Below, piece after piece: positions 10,469-17,219 of a stretch of 64,000 bases of DNA. Where the stretch lies: positions 410,567-474,566 of the forward strand of contig NZ_JAVDDV010000002.1 in assembly GCF_030848565.1 (NCBI RefSeq). The letters are read 5' to 3'. The stretch's first letter is position 1. Every line of letters begins with the position of its first letter. Below the pieces are notes generated by a model, which was not told the DNA's origin, made no database searches, and saw only the letters and a program-made list of their open reading frames with translations. This DNA is from Natronolimnohabitans sp. A-GB9 (GTDB lineage: Archaea > Halobacteriota > Halobacteria > Halobacteriales > Natrialbaceae). The position numbers were made by a program, and so were the translations under genes.

Positions 10469-11488
10469 TTATCCCTGGTTAGATGCGGTGGAGACGTAGC
10501 GCACCTCGGGATCGAGGCGCGGCTGGTCTCCGGGTCGGATCGCCGGGCGGAAGCGCACGAGACGCTTCTCCGGCCCGGGGAGCGAGCCCTTGATCAGCGC
10601 GTGCGGTCCGTCGACTTCGCCGTAGTTGACGAAGCCGCCGTCGACCGTCGCGTCGGCGCCGTCGCCGATGTCGACGAGGCGCTTGTTCAGTTCCGTCCGC
10701 TGGTGGTAGCCGGTCTGGCCCTGCTGTGGGACCGTCGACCGGACACGGGACGGGTTCCAGGGACCGAGGTTCCCGATGCGGCGGCGCCAGCCCTGCCGGG
10801 CGTGTTTGCCCTTGCGTTTCTGGACGCCCCAGCGTTTGACGGGGCCCTGGGTCCCTTTCCCTTTCGTGACGCCGCTTGCGTCGACGTACTCGCCAGCGCG
10901 GAACACGTCGTTCATGACGTGTTCGCCGCCGTCCTCGAGCAGTTCGAGGGCGAAGTCGACGCGTTCCTCGACGGAACCGCCGCCGACGCGCGTCTCCATC
11001 ACGTCCGGTTTCTTCTTGGGGACCGAGGGAACCTCGGACGGAACCGTATGCGTGATGACGCGGACGTCGTCGACGCGTCCCTCCGAGAGGAGGCCGCGAA
11101 GCTCGTCTTCGGCGGCGTTGGCGTCGTAGTCGTCACCGGGGAGGTCGAGGGTCCGATCGAGTTCGGGGACGAACTCGTCGGTCCAGACCTCGGTAACCGG
11201 CTGCTTTCCGTACGGCGTGTCTTCGTACGCACGCAGGGCGACGGCGCGCATTGGCGGCGTCTCCACGATCGTCACGGGGACGGTCTGTTCCATCCCCTCG
11301 GTCGGCGAGTTTGCTTGATCGTCGACCATGACGACGTGGGTCATGCCGGCCTTGTAGCCCGCGAAACCCTGGAGCGTCGGCTGTCCTTCGTCGTCCGGCC
11401 ACGAGTTGAAGCGTGGGACCTCGCTGGTCGCACGCTTTCGTGGGCCGAACCCGAGTGAGCCTTTGCGTGGTGAATTTGCTTGTGGCAT
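10469..11488 (-). CDS. rpl3: Ribosomal protein uL3
   Basis: 339 residues, archaeal length. N-terminal SPRKGSLGFGPRKRATSEVP and GFAGYKAGMTHVVMVDD; central KGKGTQGPVKRWGVQKRKGK; then HARQGWRRRIGNLGPWNPSR, all L3 signatures. It is the first ribosomal gene of the operon and starts four bases after the SPOUT methyltransferase gene. Confidence 0.96.
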   Translation of the reverse strand: MPQANSPRKGSLGFGPRKRATSEVPRFNSWPDDEGQPTLQGFAGYKAGMTHVVMVDDQANSPTEGMEQTVPVTIVETPPMRAVALRAYEDTPYGKQPVTEVWTDEFVPELDRTLDLPGDDYDANAAEDELRGLLSEGRVDDVRVITHTVPSEVPSVPKKKPDVMETRVGGGSVEERVDFALELLEDGGEHVMNDVFRAGEYVDASGVTKGKGTQGPVKRWGVQKRKGKHARQGWRRRIGNLGPWNPSRVRSTVPQQGQTGYHQRTELNKRLVDIGDGADATVDGGFVNYGEVDGPHALIKGSLPGPEKRLVRFRPAIRPGDQPRLDPEVRYVSTASNQG

Positions 11489-11492
11489 TCTA

Positions 11493-12365
11493 TCACTCTC
11501 TCAGTGAGAGGGGAGCGAGAGTAGCGAACAGAGCCTCTTCCGTTCGCACGACCTCACTCCCTTGGTTCGGAACCGTGTTCAGCCAGAGGTCGAACCCCGG
11601 ATCGGCATCGGTTGTGGGTTCGACTCCGTCATCCGCATCGTCCCCATACTGGGCGGCGACAGCGGATGCCTCGATTCCGAGGATATCCGGCAGCCCTCGC
11701 TCGGGCGCGCCGAATGCGACGGTCATCCCGTCGTCGACACGTCCGGCCAGCGTCTCGAGTCGCCCGACGGTGAGTTCCTCACCGTACCGGGACGACGCGA
11801 TACAGACGCCGGCGTCCTCACGGCCGAGTGCTGCGGAGAGGTCCGTCCGCTCGATCGACAGCCCTGGAAGGGGCTCGTCGACGAGCTTGGCCCGGACCGG
11901 TCGTCGCGAAGAGATCCTGACGGTCACGCGCTCTCCCGCTTCGACCTCCATATCCGGAGGCGTGTTGAGGGAGATCGGGTGTTGCAGTCCGCAATTGACC
12001 CGGACGCGCCCTTCAGGTCCGACCTCGGTCACGATCCCTTGTCTTGACGACCCCGAACCGTTCGATTCGGAGCCGGTCTGTGACACGGCACGGAGCGGCG
12101 GCAAGACACCCGCGTACTCCAGTTCGTCCCGCATCCCCCACACCTCGTTTCGGAGGTACGGCGGCGTTGCGGCGTACCGCAAGACGGTGTGTACGAACCC
12201 GCCGTCGAATCGCCCTGTTTCGCCGTCCGGATCGGGGAAGACGATCAGGCGATCGGCCCGGAAGATCGTCGCCGCGCGGGCGACGTATCCGAGTTTGCGA
12301 GTTGCCTCGCGTTTGTCCTCGGCTTCACGGGTGAGCGACGACGGCACGAGTACGCTGACGGTCAT
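11493..12365 (-). CDS. Putative SPOUT-family RNA methyltransferase (COG2106 type)
   Basis: 290 residues starting MTVSVLVPSSLTREAEDKRE. It resembles the COG2106/C9orf114-like SPOUT family, which has an OB-fold insert and a C-terminal trefoil-knot region (GMTVAFGAPERGLPDILGI near residues 218-237). Family members are predicted or shown to methylate RNA. In haloarchaea this gene commonly heads the S10 operon, as here, four bases from uL3. The exact target cannot be read from sequence. The ATG is preceded by a TATA-like box about 60 bases upstream. Confidence 0.82.
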   Translation of the reverse strand: MTVSVLVPSSLTREAEDKREATRKLGYVARAATIFRADRLIVFPDPDGETGRFDGGFVHTVLRYAATPPYLRNEVWGMRDELEYAGVLPPLRAVSQTGSESNGSGSSRQGIVTEVGPEGRVRVNCGLQHPISLNTPPDMEVEAGERVTVRISSRRPVRAKLVDEPLPGLSIERTDLSAALGREDAGVCIASSRYGEELTVGRLETLAGRVDDGMTVAFGAPERGLPDILGIEASAVAAQYGDDADDGVEPTTDADPGFDLWLNTVPNQGSEVVRTEEALFATLAPLSLRE

Positions 12366-12420
12366 GCCGAGACGCTTCGGCGCCGCGTCACTAGACTGTA
12401 GCGATGTCTTGCGGTCAAGG

Positions 12421-12434
12421 TCTTAAAAGGATAG
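12421..12434 (-). promoter_or_regulatory. Putative promoter of the S10/spc ribosomal operon
   Basis: Read on the minus strand, CCTTTTAAGA lies about 56-65 bases before the SPOUT methyltransferase start. It is the only AT-rich box in this GC-rich upstream region and is the best candidate for the BRE/TATA of the whole ribosomal transcription unit. Motif match only. Confidence 0.4.
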
Positions 12435-12668
12435 CGGATTCGATCCCGGCTGTGACTCGCTCTCGGGTGAGAATTCGACACATACAGGTCACGGCGAGTG
12501 GCCGTCATCGAGGGTGATACTTTTCCCCACACGCTCGATCCGATCGGGCGAATACGCTGTCCGATGGGACGGCCGCTCGAGCACTCCTCGGCCGGCCGAA
12601 TCGGCAATTGCGCGTGACTCGAGCGTGTGATACGACGTCCATTGCCACAGCTGATTCGGTTCGCAACC

Positions 12669-12677
12669 CTTATACAC
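12669..12677 (+). promoter_or_regulatory. TATA-like box of first tRNA-Gly
   Basis: CTTATACAC lies about 31-39 bases before the mature tRNA 5' end, the expected position for an archaeal tRNA promoter with a short leader. Confidence 0.5.
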
Positions 12678-12707
12678 CTCTCCCGAGTTAGATGTAACTG
12701 CAACAGG

Positions 12708-12778
12708 GCGCTGGTAGTGTAGTGGTATCACGTGACCTTGCCATGGTCACAACCTGGGTTCAAATCCCAGCCAGCGCA
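12708..12778 (+). tRNA. tRNA-Gly (anticodon GCC), copy 1
   Basis: 71 nt without encoded CCA. The acceptor stem GCGCTGG pairs with CCAGCGC, with discriminator A. The anticodon stem TGACC/GGTCA encloses loop TTGCCAT, giving anticodon GCC. The T-arm is CTGGG-TTCAAAT-CCCAG. The D-arm is short (GTG/CAC), as is usual for glycine tRNAs. It is identical to a second copy about 400 bases downstream. Confidence 0.95.
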
Positions 12779-12876
12779 TTTCTGTCGCGAACAAACCCGT
12801 GAGCGACAGCAATCGTTCTTTGATTTGAATCAGGGTAGCCGCAGCGCCGAACGGAGTGGGGCGACCGTCTACCCGT

Positions 12877-12905
12877 GGTTCAAATCCCAGCCAGCGCATT
12901 TCTCT
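12877..12905 (+). repeat. Orphan copy of tRNA-Gly 3' end (fragment 1)
   Basis: GGTTCAAATCCCAGCCAGCG is identical to the T-loop and 3' acceptor strand of the neighbouring tRNA-Gly and is followed by the same CATTTCT. The 5' half is absent, so it cannot be a functional tRNA. Such a direct repeat of a tRNA 3' end is the classical footprint of integrase recombination at a tRNA, or of unequal exchange. Confidence 0.85.
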
Positions 12906-13066
12906 GAATCCAACTCCACGAGCGATCGCGTACGTTCTGCTGTGATTAAGTGTCGCGAGTACGCAGTGGATTTTTTCCGGCCAGAGCCGAGGATGACGAA
13001 CGAGCGGATCGGACTCGAGTCGCCCATAGAAATTTAGTAAGTATCGTGACACTCCTACTTTCGACA

Positions 13067-13074
13067 TTTATAAG
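13067..13074 (+). promoter_or_regulatory. TATA-like box of second tRNA-Gly
   Basis: TTTATAAG lies about 41-48 bases before the mature 5' end. The region upstream differs from that of the first copy, so the two identical tRNAs have separate promoters. Confidence 0.5.
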
Positions 13075-13114
13075 TATCCGTGGCACCTCGATCGAAGTGT
13101 ACTCGCAATCGAAC

Positions 13115-13185
13115 GCGCTGGTAGTGTAGTGGTATCACGTGACCTTGCCATGGTCACAACCTGGGTTCAAATCCCAGCCAGCGCA
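13115..13185 (+). tRNA. tRNA-Gly (anticodon GCC), copy 2
   Basis: 71 nt, identical to the copy at 12708-12778 in all arms, with anticodon GCC in loop TTGCCAT and no encoded CCA. It is followed by the same downstream sequence as copy 1, so the tRNA plus its 3' flank has been duplicated in tandem. Confidence 0.95.
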
Positions 13186-13215
13186 TTTCTGTCGCGAACA
13201 AACCCGTGAGCGTTG

Positions 13216-13234
13216 CGTGGCGCTACGCGCCACG
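13216..13234. repeat. Perfect hairpin inside the insertion specific to the second repeat unit
   Basis: CGTGGCGC-TAC-GCGCCACG forms an 8-bp stem with a 3-nt loop. It lies in a ~45-base insertion that distinguishes the downstream repeat unit from the upstream one. Confidence 0.6.
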
Positions 13235-13333
13235 AAAGTTGCGAACGGCGAAGCCGTGAGCGACGGAAATCGTTCTCGGATTTGAATTAGGGTAGCCGCA
13301 GCGCCGAACGGAGTGAGGCGACCGTCTACCCGT

Positions 13334-13360
13334 GGTTCAAATCCCAGCCAGCGCATTTCT
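13334..13360 (+). repeat. Orphan copy of tRNA-Gly 3' end (fragment 2)
   Basis: Second truncated tRNA-Gly 3' end, again GGTTCAAATCCCAGCCAGCG followed by CATTTCT and the same flank as fragment 1. It lies about 150 bases downstream of the second complete tRNA. Confidence 0.85.
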
Positions 13361-13420
13361 CTGAATCCAACTCCACGAGCGATCGCGTACGAAGTGTCGC
13401 GAGTACGTAGTATCGACCGT

Positions 13421-13678
13421 ATGCGAGAGAGTTGGATCCGACTCGAGTGCGTCGACTGCGAGAAGCAGTGGGACGCCGCGCCTGCCGACTTGCCGTCGCC
13501 GGGCAACCAGTATACCTGCGAGCACTGCGGGGCACAACGACCCGTCTCGGAGTTCGCCCGGACCCAGCGCAGCCTGGATATCCTCGAGGATGATCAGCGT
13601 CCGCGTTCAGTTCGAACCGCGTTATGTTCGCCGAGAATGATCGATTACTCGATCGTATTTCCGTGTCGTAACGCGTGA
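13421..13678 (+). CDS. Small zinc-ribbon protein with unusual C-terminus
   Basis: 85 residues starting MRESWIRLECVDCEKQWDAA. Two CxxC pairs (CVDC near residue 10 and CEHC near 34) suggest one zinc ribbon. The first ~63 residues, up to LDILEDDQ, match a small haloarchaeal zinc-finger family of unknown function that usually ends near that point. The last ~22 residues (PRSVRTALCSPRMID and beyond) look uncharacteristic, so the native stop may have been lost by a frameshift. The start was chosen at the ATG in the family motif, just after the duplicated tRNA-flank segment ends. Confidence 0.65.
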   Translation: MRESWIRLECVDCEKQWDAAPADLPSPGNQYTCEHCGAQRPVSEFARTQRSLDILEDDQRPRSVRTALCSPRMIDYSIVFPCRNA

Positions 13679-13866
13679 TTAGCACTCGAGTCGCTCGCGA
13701 ATCGGGCTCGTTCGACAACGTTCATGAACGATAATCCGCAATTGGGACCCACTCGAGTCCTGCGGTTTCGACGGCGTACGCCTAACGTTTCGTGACTAAT
13801 TGGACGTTCCCACTGTCCACAGGCGGATTCAGTCACGCTCGTCGATCGATATCGGCTGCGATTGGC

Positions 13867-13874
13867 TTTTATAC
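13867..13874 (+). promoter_or_regulatory. TATA-like box upstream of HalOD1 gene
   Basis: TTTTATAC lies 46-53 bases before the ATG at 13920, leaving room for a leader of roughly 20 bases. Confidence 0.4.
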
Positions 13875-13919
13875 CGCGAGTAACTACGAATCAATAGACG
13901 ATTGAACCGCTGATCTCCT

Positions 13920-14273
13920 ATGCAAACTGAACTTCCAGCCACGGACGGCCCCGACGGACTGCAGTACGATCAGACCAACGACCGCTACGTCTTCGCTCAC
14001 GACCCCGACGGTACCGCGACGATCACGACGACCATCGTCCACGCGCTCGCGTCGATCGCCGATACCGACGTCTCGCAGGGTGAGTTCTCCCTCTACGACA
14101 GCGTCGATCCCGACGCCCTCGACCGTCTCTTCAGAAAGAAAGCCGACGGGACCGAACGCACGGGTGGACACGTCGCCTTCACTGCCCTCGAGCACGAGGT
14201 GTACGTCTACGCCAACGGCGACGTCATCATCTACCCGCCGTCGGAGGCGTCGCGTCCGGGTCGAGCCGACTGA
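13920..14273 (+). CDS. HalOD1 output-domain protein
   Basis: 117 residues. Much of the protein fits the haloarchaeal HalOD1 output domain: TITTTIVHALASIADTDVS in the first half, LYDSVDPDALDRLFRKK in the middle, then VAFTALEHEVYVYANGDVII at the end. In longer proteins this domain lies after response-regulator receivers; stand-alone copies like this one are common in haloarchaea. A signalling or regulatory role is inferred from that association, and no ligand is known. Monocistronic. Confidence 0.82.
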   Translation: MQTELPATDGPDGLQYDQTNDRYVFAHDPDGTATITTTIVHALASIADTDVSQGEFSLYDSVDPDALDRLFRKKADGTERTGGHVAFTALEHEVYVYANGDVIIYPPSEASRPGRAD

Positions 14274-14431
14274 TACCGTCGGTCGACGGTCCGCTGTCGC
14301 CGCTGCGGTTGGGTTCTTCGTTTTTCGACACTCGAGAGCGATAGCGATGGCGACAGCGACAGCGACGGGTCGACGGTCGCCCGATCGGCCCCACCGTCGC
14401 GTCGGCGTACCGATGAACGGACGGGATAGAT

Positions 14432-14441
14432 GGCATTTAGG
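14432..14441 (+). promoter_or_regulatory. TATA-like box for thiamine-binding protein gene
   Basis: GGCATTTAGG is centred about 28 bases before the ATG, which would give a leaderless transcript. Confidence 0.35.
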
Positions 14442-14464
14442 ATGTACGCGCCGATGGCTCTCCT

Positions 14465-14779
14465 ATGACAGTCGTCGCACTGTTGAGCGTCGCACCGGTG
14501 ATCGAGGACAGCATGTCCGGCGAGGTCGCGAAGGCCGTCGATGCCCTCGAGGGCTACGACGTCGAGTACGAGACCAATCCCATGGGAACGGTGATCGAGG
14601 CCGAGGAGATCGGGGAACTGTTCACGGCCGCGCAGGCTGCCCACGAAGCGGTCGACGCCGACCGTGTGAGCACTGTTCTGAAGATCGACGACAAACGCAG
14701 TCGCGAGGGCTCCGCCGACGAGAAAGTCGAGGCCGTCGAGGAACACCTCGGACGGGCGGCGACGAACAGCGAGGAGTAG
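14465..14779 (+). CDS. MTH1187/YkoF-type thiamine-binding family protein
   Basis: 104 residues. It fits the MTH1187 (formerly DUF77) family: an N-terminal strand TVVALLSVAPVIEDSMSGEV, the helix VAKAVDALEGYDVEYETNPMG, then GTVIEAEEIGELFTAAQAAH. Family members form ferredoxin-like tetramers, and some bind thiamine. The role in this organism is inferred only from family. No operon partners. Confidence 0.85.
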   Translation: MTVVALLSVAPVIEDSMSGEVAKAVDALEGYDVEYETNPMGTVIEAEEIGELFTAAQAAHEAVDADRVSTVLKIDDKRSREGSADEKVEAVEEHLGRAATNSEE

Positions 14780-14930
14780 TGCCCGAAGACTGCGAGGGCG
14801 TTTCGTCGCAGCAGCGGTACCGAGTAGACGCCCGGGTCGACAGTCCTGCCGCCGCTTTCCCGTCGACGGGCGACGCGGGGTTGTAGTCGAGAGCGGAAGA
14901 CACTAGCCGTCCGGCGACCGAGCCACCGAT

Positions 14931-15140
14931 ATGGAACAGACGACGCTCGACGTCGACGGAATGGCCTGTGACGGTTGTGAAGCGAACGTGATCGACGCGC
15001 TCGAGGCCCTCGAGGGGGTCTCGTCGGCGACGGCCGACCACGAGGCCGGTACGGTTCGCGTCGAACACGACGAGGTGACCGTCGACGAGAACACACTCGG
15101 CGGGACGATCGAGGACGCCGGCTACGAGGTCGTCGCCTGA
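14931..15140 (+). CDS. Heavy-metal-associated domain protein (CopZ-like metallochaperone)
   Basis: 69 residues forming a single HMA domain. The metal-binding motif is GMACDGC (residues 10-16), with the expected DGMxCxxC context, followed by VIDALEALEGVSSATADHEAG and the closing IEDAGYEVVA. Such stand-alone proteins deliver Cu(I) or related soft metals to P-type ATPases or sensors. No copper ATPase is adjacent. Confidence 0.92.
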   Translation: MEQTTLDVDGMACDGCEANVIDALEALEGVSSATADHEAGTVRVEHDEVTVDENTLGGTIEDAGYEVVA

Positions 15141-15184
15141 TCGCCGACGGCGACGACGCAGGCGGGCGGCCACGAACTGACAAA

Positions 15185-15194
15185 CTGTTTTAGC
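15185..15194 (+). promoter_or_regulatory. TATA-like box of mch
   Basis: CTGTTTTAGC centred about 26 bases before the mch ATG predicts a leaderless mRNA. Confidence 0.4.
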
Positions 15195-15215
15195 GCGGAG
15201 CGTGAACCGACCGGT

Positions 15216-16148
15216 ATGGAGAGTCTCAACCGGATGGCGATCGAGTTGGTCGACGAGGCCCTCGAGTACGCCGAGGAGTTGAACATCGGCGGTTACGACC
15301 TCGCTAACGAGGCGACGGTACTCGACTTCGGCCTCGAGTTCGACGGCGGCATCGAAGCCGGACTGTTGTTGACCGAGATTCAGACCGCGGGAATGGCGAC
15401 GCCGAGTCACCAGCTCGGCGAACTCGGCGACGCACCGATACCGTTTATCGAACTGACGACGGACCAGCCGGCGCTCTCGCTGCTGTGCTCGCAGAAGGCA
15501 GGCTGGGAGCTGACGACCGAGGACTTCGAGGGGCTGGGGAGCGGGCCCGCACGCGCACTGGTCGCTCAGGAGGAGGAGTTCCACCGCGTCGGTTACACGG
15601 ACGCGTTCGACCTGACGGCACTGGCCGTCGAGACCGACCAGGAACCGACCGCCGCCGCGGCCGAACAGGTCGCCGAGCTCGCGGAGGTCGAGACCAGCAG
15701 TGTCTTCCTGCTTTCCTATCCATCCGCGAGCCTCGTTGGGAGCGTCACCAACGCCGCCCGCGCGGCCGAACTCGCGACCTTCCGGCTTTCGGAACTGGGA
15801 TACGATCCCTTGGACATCGTCTCGGCGACCGGTCGAGCACCCGTCGCGCCCGTCGCCGCCGACGAGGAAACCGCGATCGCCCGAACGAACGACGCCATCG
15901 CCTACGGCGGAACGGCTCATCTCACGGTTCGTGAGGACGCCGACGTCTTCGACGACGTTCCGTCGACCGCCGCCGAGGCACACGGCCGCCCGTTCGGGGA
16001 GATCTTCGACGACCTCGAGTGGGAGTTCTCGGAGGTTCCGTCGGATCTCTTCGCACCCGCGAAGGTCACCATCGACGTAATCGGCGGGCCGACGTACGTC
16101 CATGGCGAGACCGACGAGGAACTGCTCGTCGACTCCTTCGAACTCTAA
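15216..16148 (+). CDS. mch: Methenyltetrahydromethanopterin cyclohydrolase
   Basis: 310 residues. Mch hydrolyses the cyclic methenyl-tetrahydropterin to the 5-formyl form in C1 metabolism. Family features: MESLNRMAIELVDEALEYAE at the start, ATVLDFGLEFDGGIEAG, LSLLCSQKAGWEL, and the C-terminal APAKVTIDVIGGPTYVHGE region. Haloarchaea are not methanogens, so a role with tetrahydrofolate-type C1 carriers has been proposed for this lineage. The stop codon TAA is also the left target duplication of an inverted-repeat element that begins at the next base. Confidence 0.93.
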   Translation: MESLNRMAIELVDEALEYAEELNIGGYDLANEATVLDFGLEFDGGIEAGLLLTEIQTAGMATPSHQLGELGDAPIPFIELTTDQPALSLLCSQKAGWELTTEDFEGLGSGPARALVAQEEEFHRVGYTDAFDLTALAVETDQEPTAAAAEQVAELAEVETSSVFLLSYPSASLVGSVTNAARAAELATFRLSELGYDPLDIVSATGRAPVAPVAADEETAIARTNDAIAYGGTAHLTVREDADVFDDVPSTAAEAHGRPFGEIFDDLEWEFSEVPSDLFAPAKVTIDVIGGPTYVHGETDEELLVDSFEL

Positions 16149-16256
16149 TACTGCCGGACAGAACGATTCACCGATCGGTCGCGCGACTGTGGCCGTCCCA
16201 ACGGGTGACGGCCGCGAGTTCGCGACCGACGGGTCACTGACTGCTGTCCGGCAGTA
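16149..16256. mobile_element. Inverted-repeat element, family 1 (MITE-like), 108 bp
   Basis: Ends TACTGCCGGACAG and CTGTCCGGCAGTA are perfect inverted repeats. The interior is also strongly palindromic (CGGTCGCG/CGCGACCG and GGCCGT/ACGGCC). Flanks are TAA on both sides (16146-16148, which is the mch stop, and 16257-16259), a likely 3-bp target duplication. There is no coding capacity. Related copies lie at 22357, 39024, 50465 and 63026. Confidence 0.85.
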
Positions 16257-16354
16257 TAACCGTTCGATTCAAACCGGTCCTCGAACCGTCCGACGATCCC
16301 GCGGCCGTCGAACCGATCCTCGCGGCCGTTCCCGGGACGGCTGGCACCGGCGAT

Positions 16355-16364
16355 CGGTTTTAGT
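16355..16364 (+). promoter_or_regulatory. TATA-like box of HAD phosphatase gene
   Basis: CGGTTTTAGT is centred about 27 bases before the ATG, consistent with a leaderless transcript. Confidence 0.35.
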
Positions 16365-16387
16365 TCCGGTCGATCGTAGCCGAAGCC

Positions 16388-17101
16388 ATGGCTGGAATCG
16401 ACCCCGACTCCGGTACCGGATCGGCGGCCGTCGTCGACACGGTCTGTTTCGATCTCGACGATACGCTGTGTCGGTACAGTCAACCCGGAGACGTCGTCCT
16501 CGACCGGGCGTTCGAGCGTGTCGGCGCCGACGAGCCATGGGGAATCGAAGACTACTACGGCCGCTATCGCGACTACCTCGAGGAGAGTGACGACGCCGCC
16601 GACCTCCGCCGGCGGTGTTTCGCAGACCTCGCCGTCGACGCCGGTTACGACCGCGATACCGGTCGTGCTGTCGCCGAAGCCTACGGCGAGTTTCGCGACC
16701 GGGAGGCCGTCGAACTCGTCCCGGGCGCGCGTGATGTCGTCGAGACGCTGGCCGGCGAGTACCGTCTCGGGCTGGTCACCAACGGCGCACCCGACATGCA
16801 ACGAACGAAACTCGAGGCGGTGGCCTTAGACGATTATTTCGAGACGGTCGTCTGTGCCGGGTACGAGACGGCCGCGAAACCAGCCGCCGAGCCGTTCGAA
16901 CGGGCACTCGAGGCGCTCGAAGCGACGCCCGACCGAGCGGTCTACGTCGGCAACTCGCTGGCCGCAGACGTCGCCGGCGCTCGAGCGGCCGGACTCGAGT
17001 CGGTCTGGGTGCCCCACACCGAGGACGTTCCCGTACGACCCGAGCCAACGCCGACGTATCGCCTCGAGCGGCTCTCAGAACTGGCGACGCCGCCGTGGTG
17101 A
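16388..17101 (+). CDS. HAD-superfamily hydrolase
   Basis: 237 residues. HAD motif I is FDLDDT (residues ~21-26, nucleophile and acid/base Asp), motif II is LVTNG (~136), the motif III lysine is in AAKPAAEPF (~162), and motif IV appears as VGNSLAADVAGA (~189-200). An alpha-helical cap sits between motifs I and II. It is probably a soluble phosphatase for a small phosphorylated metabolite; the substrate cannot be assigned. A second member of the superfamily lies at 47630. Confidence 0.88.
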   Translation: MAGIDPDSGTGSAAVVDTVCFDLDDTLCRYSQPGDVVLDRAFERVGADEPWGIEDYYGRYRDYLEESDDAADLRRRCFADLAVDAGYDRDTGRAVAEAYGEFRDREAVELVPGARDVVETLAGEYRLGLVTNGAPDMQRTKLEAVALDDYFETVVCAGYETAAKPAAEPFERALEALEATPDRAVYVGNSLAADVAGARAAGLESVWVPHTEDVPVRPEPTPTYRLERLSELATPPW

Positions 17102-17126
17102 CGGGACGTCCCCTCACGGGCGCTCA

Positions 17127-17205
17127 TACGGACTGCTGTACCGATCTCCCGCCGATCGCCGCCCCCATCCTGGCGATCGGCGGTCAGTGACGACAGGAGA
17201 CCGTA
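17127..17205. mobile_element. Inverted-repeat element, family 2 (MITE-like), 79 bp
   Basis: The left end TACGGACTGCTGTACC is matched by the inverted right end ending GACCGTA. The interior is a GC-rich palindrome (CCGCCGATCGCC against GGCGATCGGCGG). It is flanked on both sides by TCA (17124-17126 and 17206-17208). It sits between convergent genes. Other copies: 39046 and 50456. Confidence 0.75.
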
Positions 17206-17219
17206 TCAGGCGGTCCGGA

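Larger units (their letters stand above)
12366..12707. other. Intergenic region between ribosomal operon and tRNA-Gly
   Basis: No plausible gene was seen. It contains the minus-strand TATA-like box of the ribosomal operon near 12425 and, at 12669-12677, the plus-strand box CTTATACAC about 35 bases before the first tRNA-Gly. The middle part has no coding character. Confidence 0.6.
12779..13114. other. Spacer between the two tRNA-Gly genes; tandem-duplicated sequence
   Basis: No credible coding sequence. The first ~190 bases (CTGTCGCGAACAAACCCGTG onwards) recur, with small changes and one insertion, after the second tRNA. A 3'-terminal tRNA fragment (12877-12900) lies within it. A TATA-like box for the second tRNA is at 13067-13074. 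Confidence 0.7.

Noticed and set aside
12747..13506. Minus-strand open frames overlapping both tRNA-Gly genes (MRWLGFEPR-containing)
   Set aside because: The repeated MRWLGFEPR segments are simply the reverse complement of the tRNA 3' end; these are spurious peptides often misannotated next to tRNAs.
14622..16103. 493-codon minus-strand frame opposite mch and copper chaperone genes
   Set aside because: Fully antisense to three genes with clear family motifs; composition Arg/Gly-rich and no recognisable domain.
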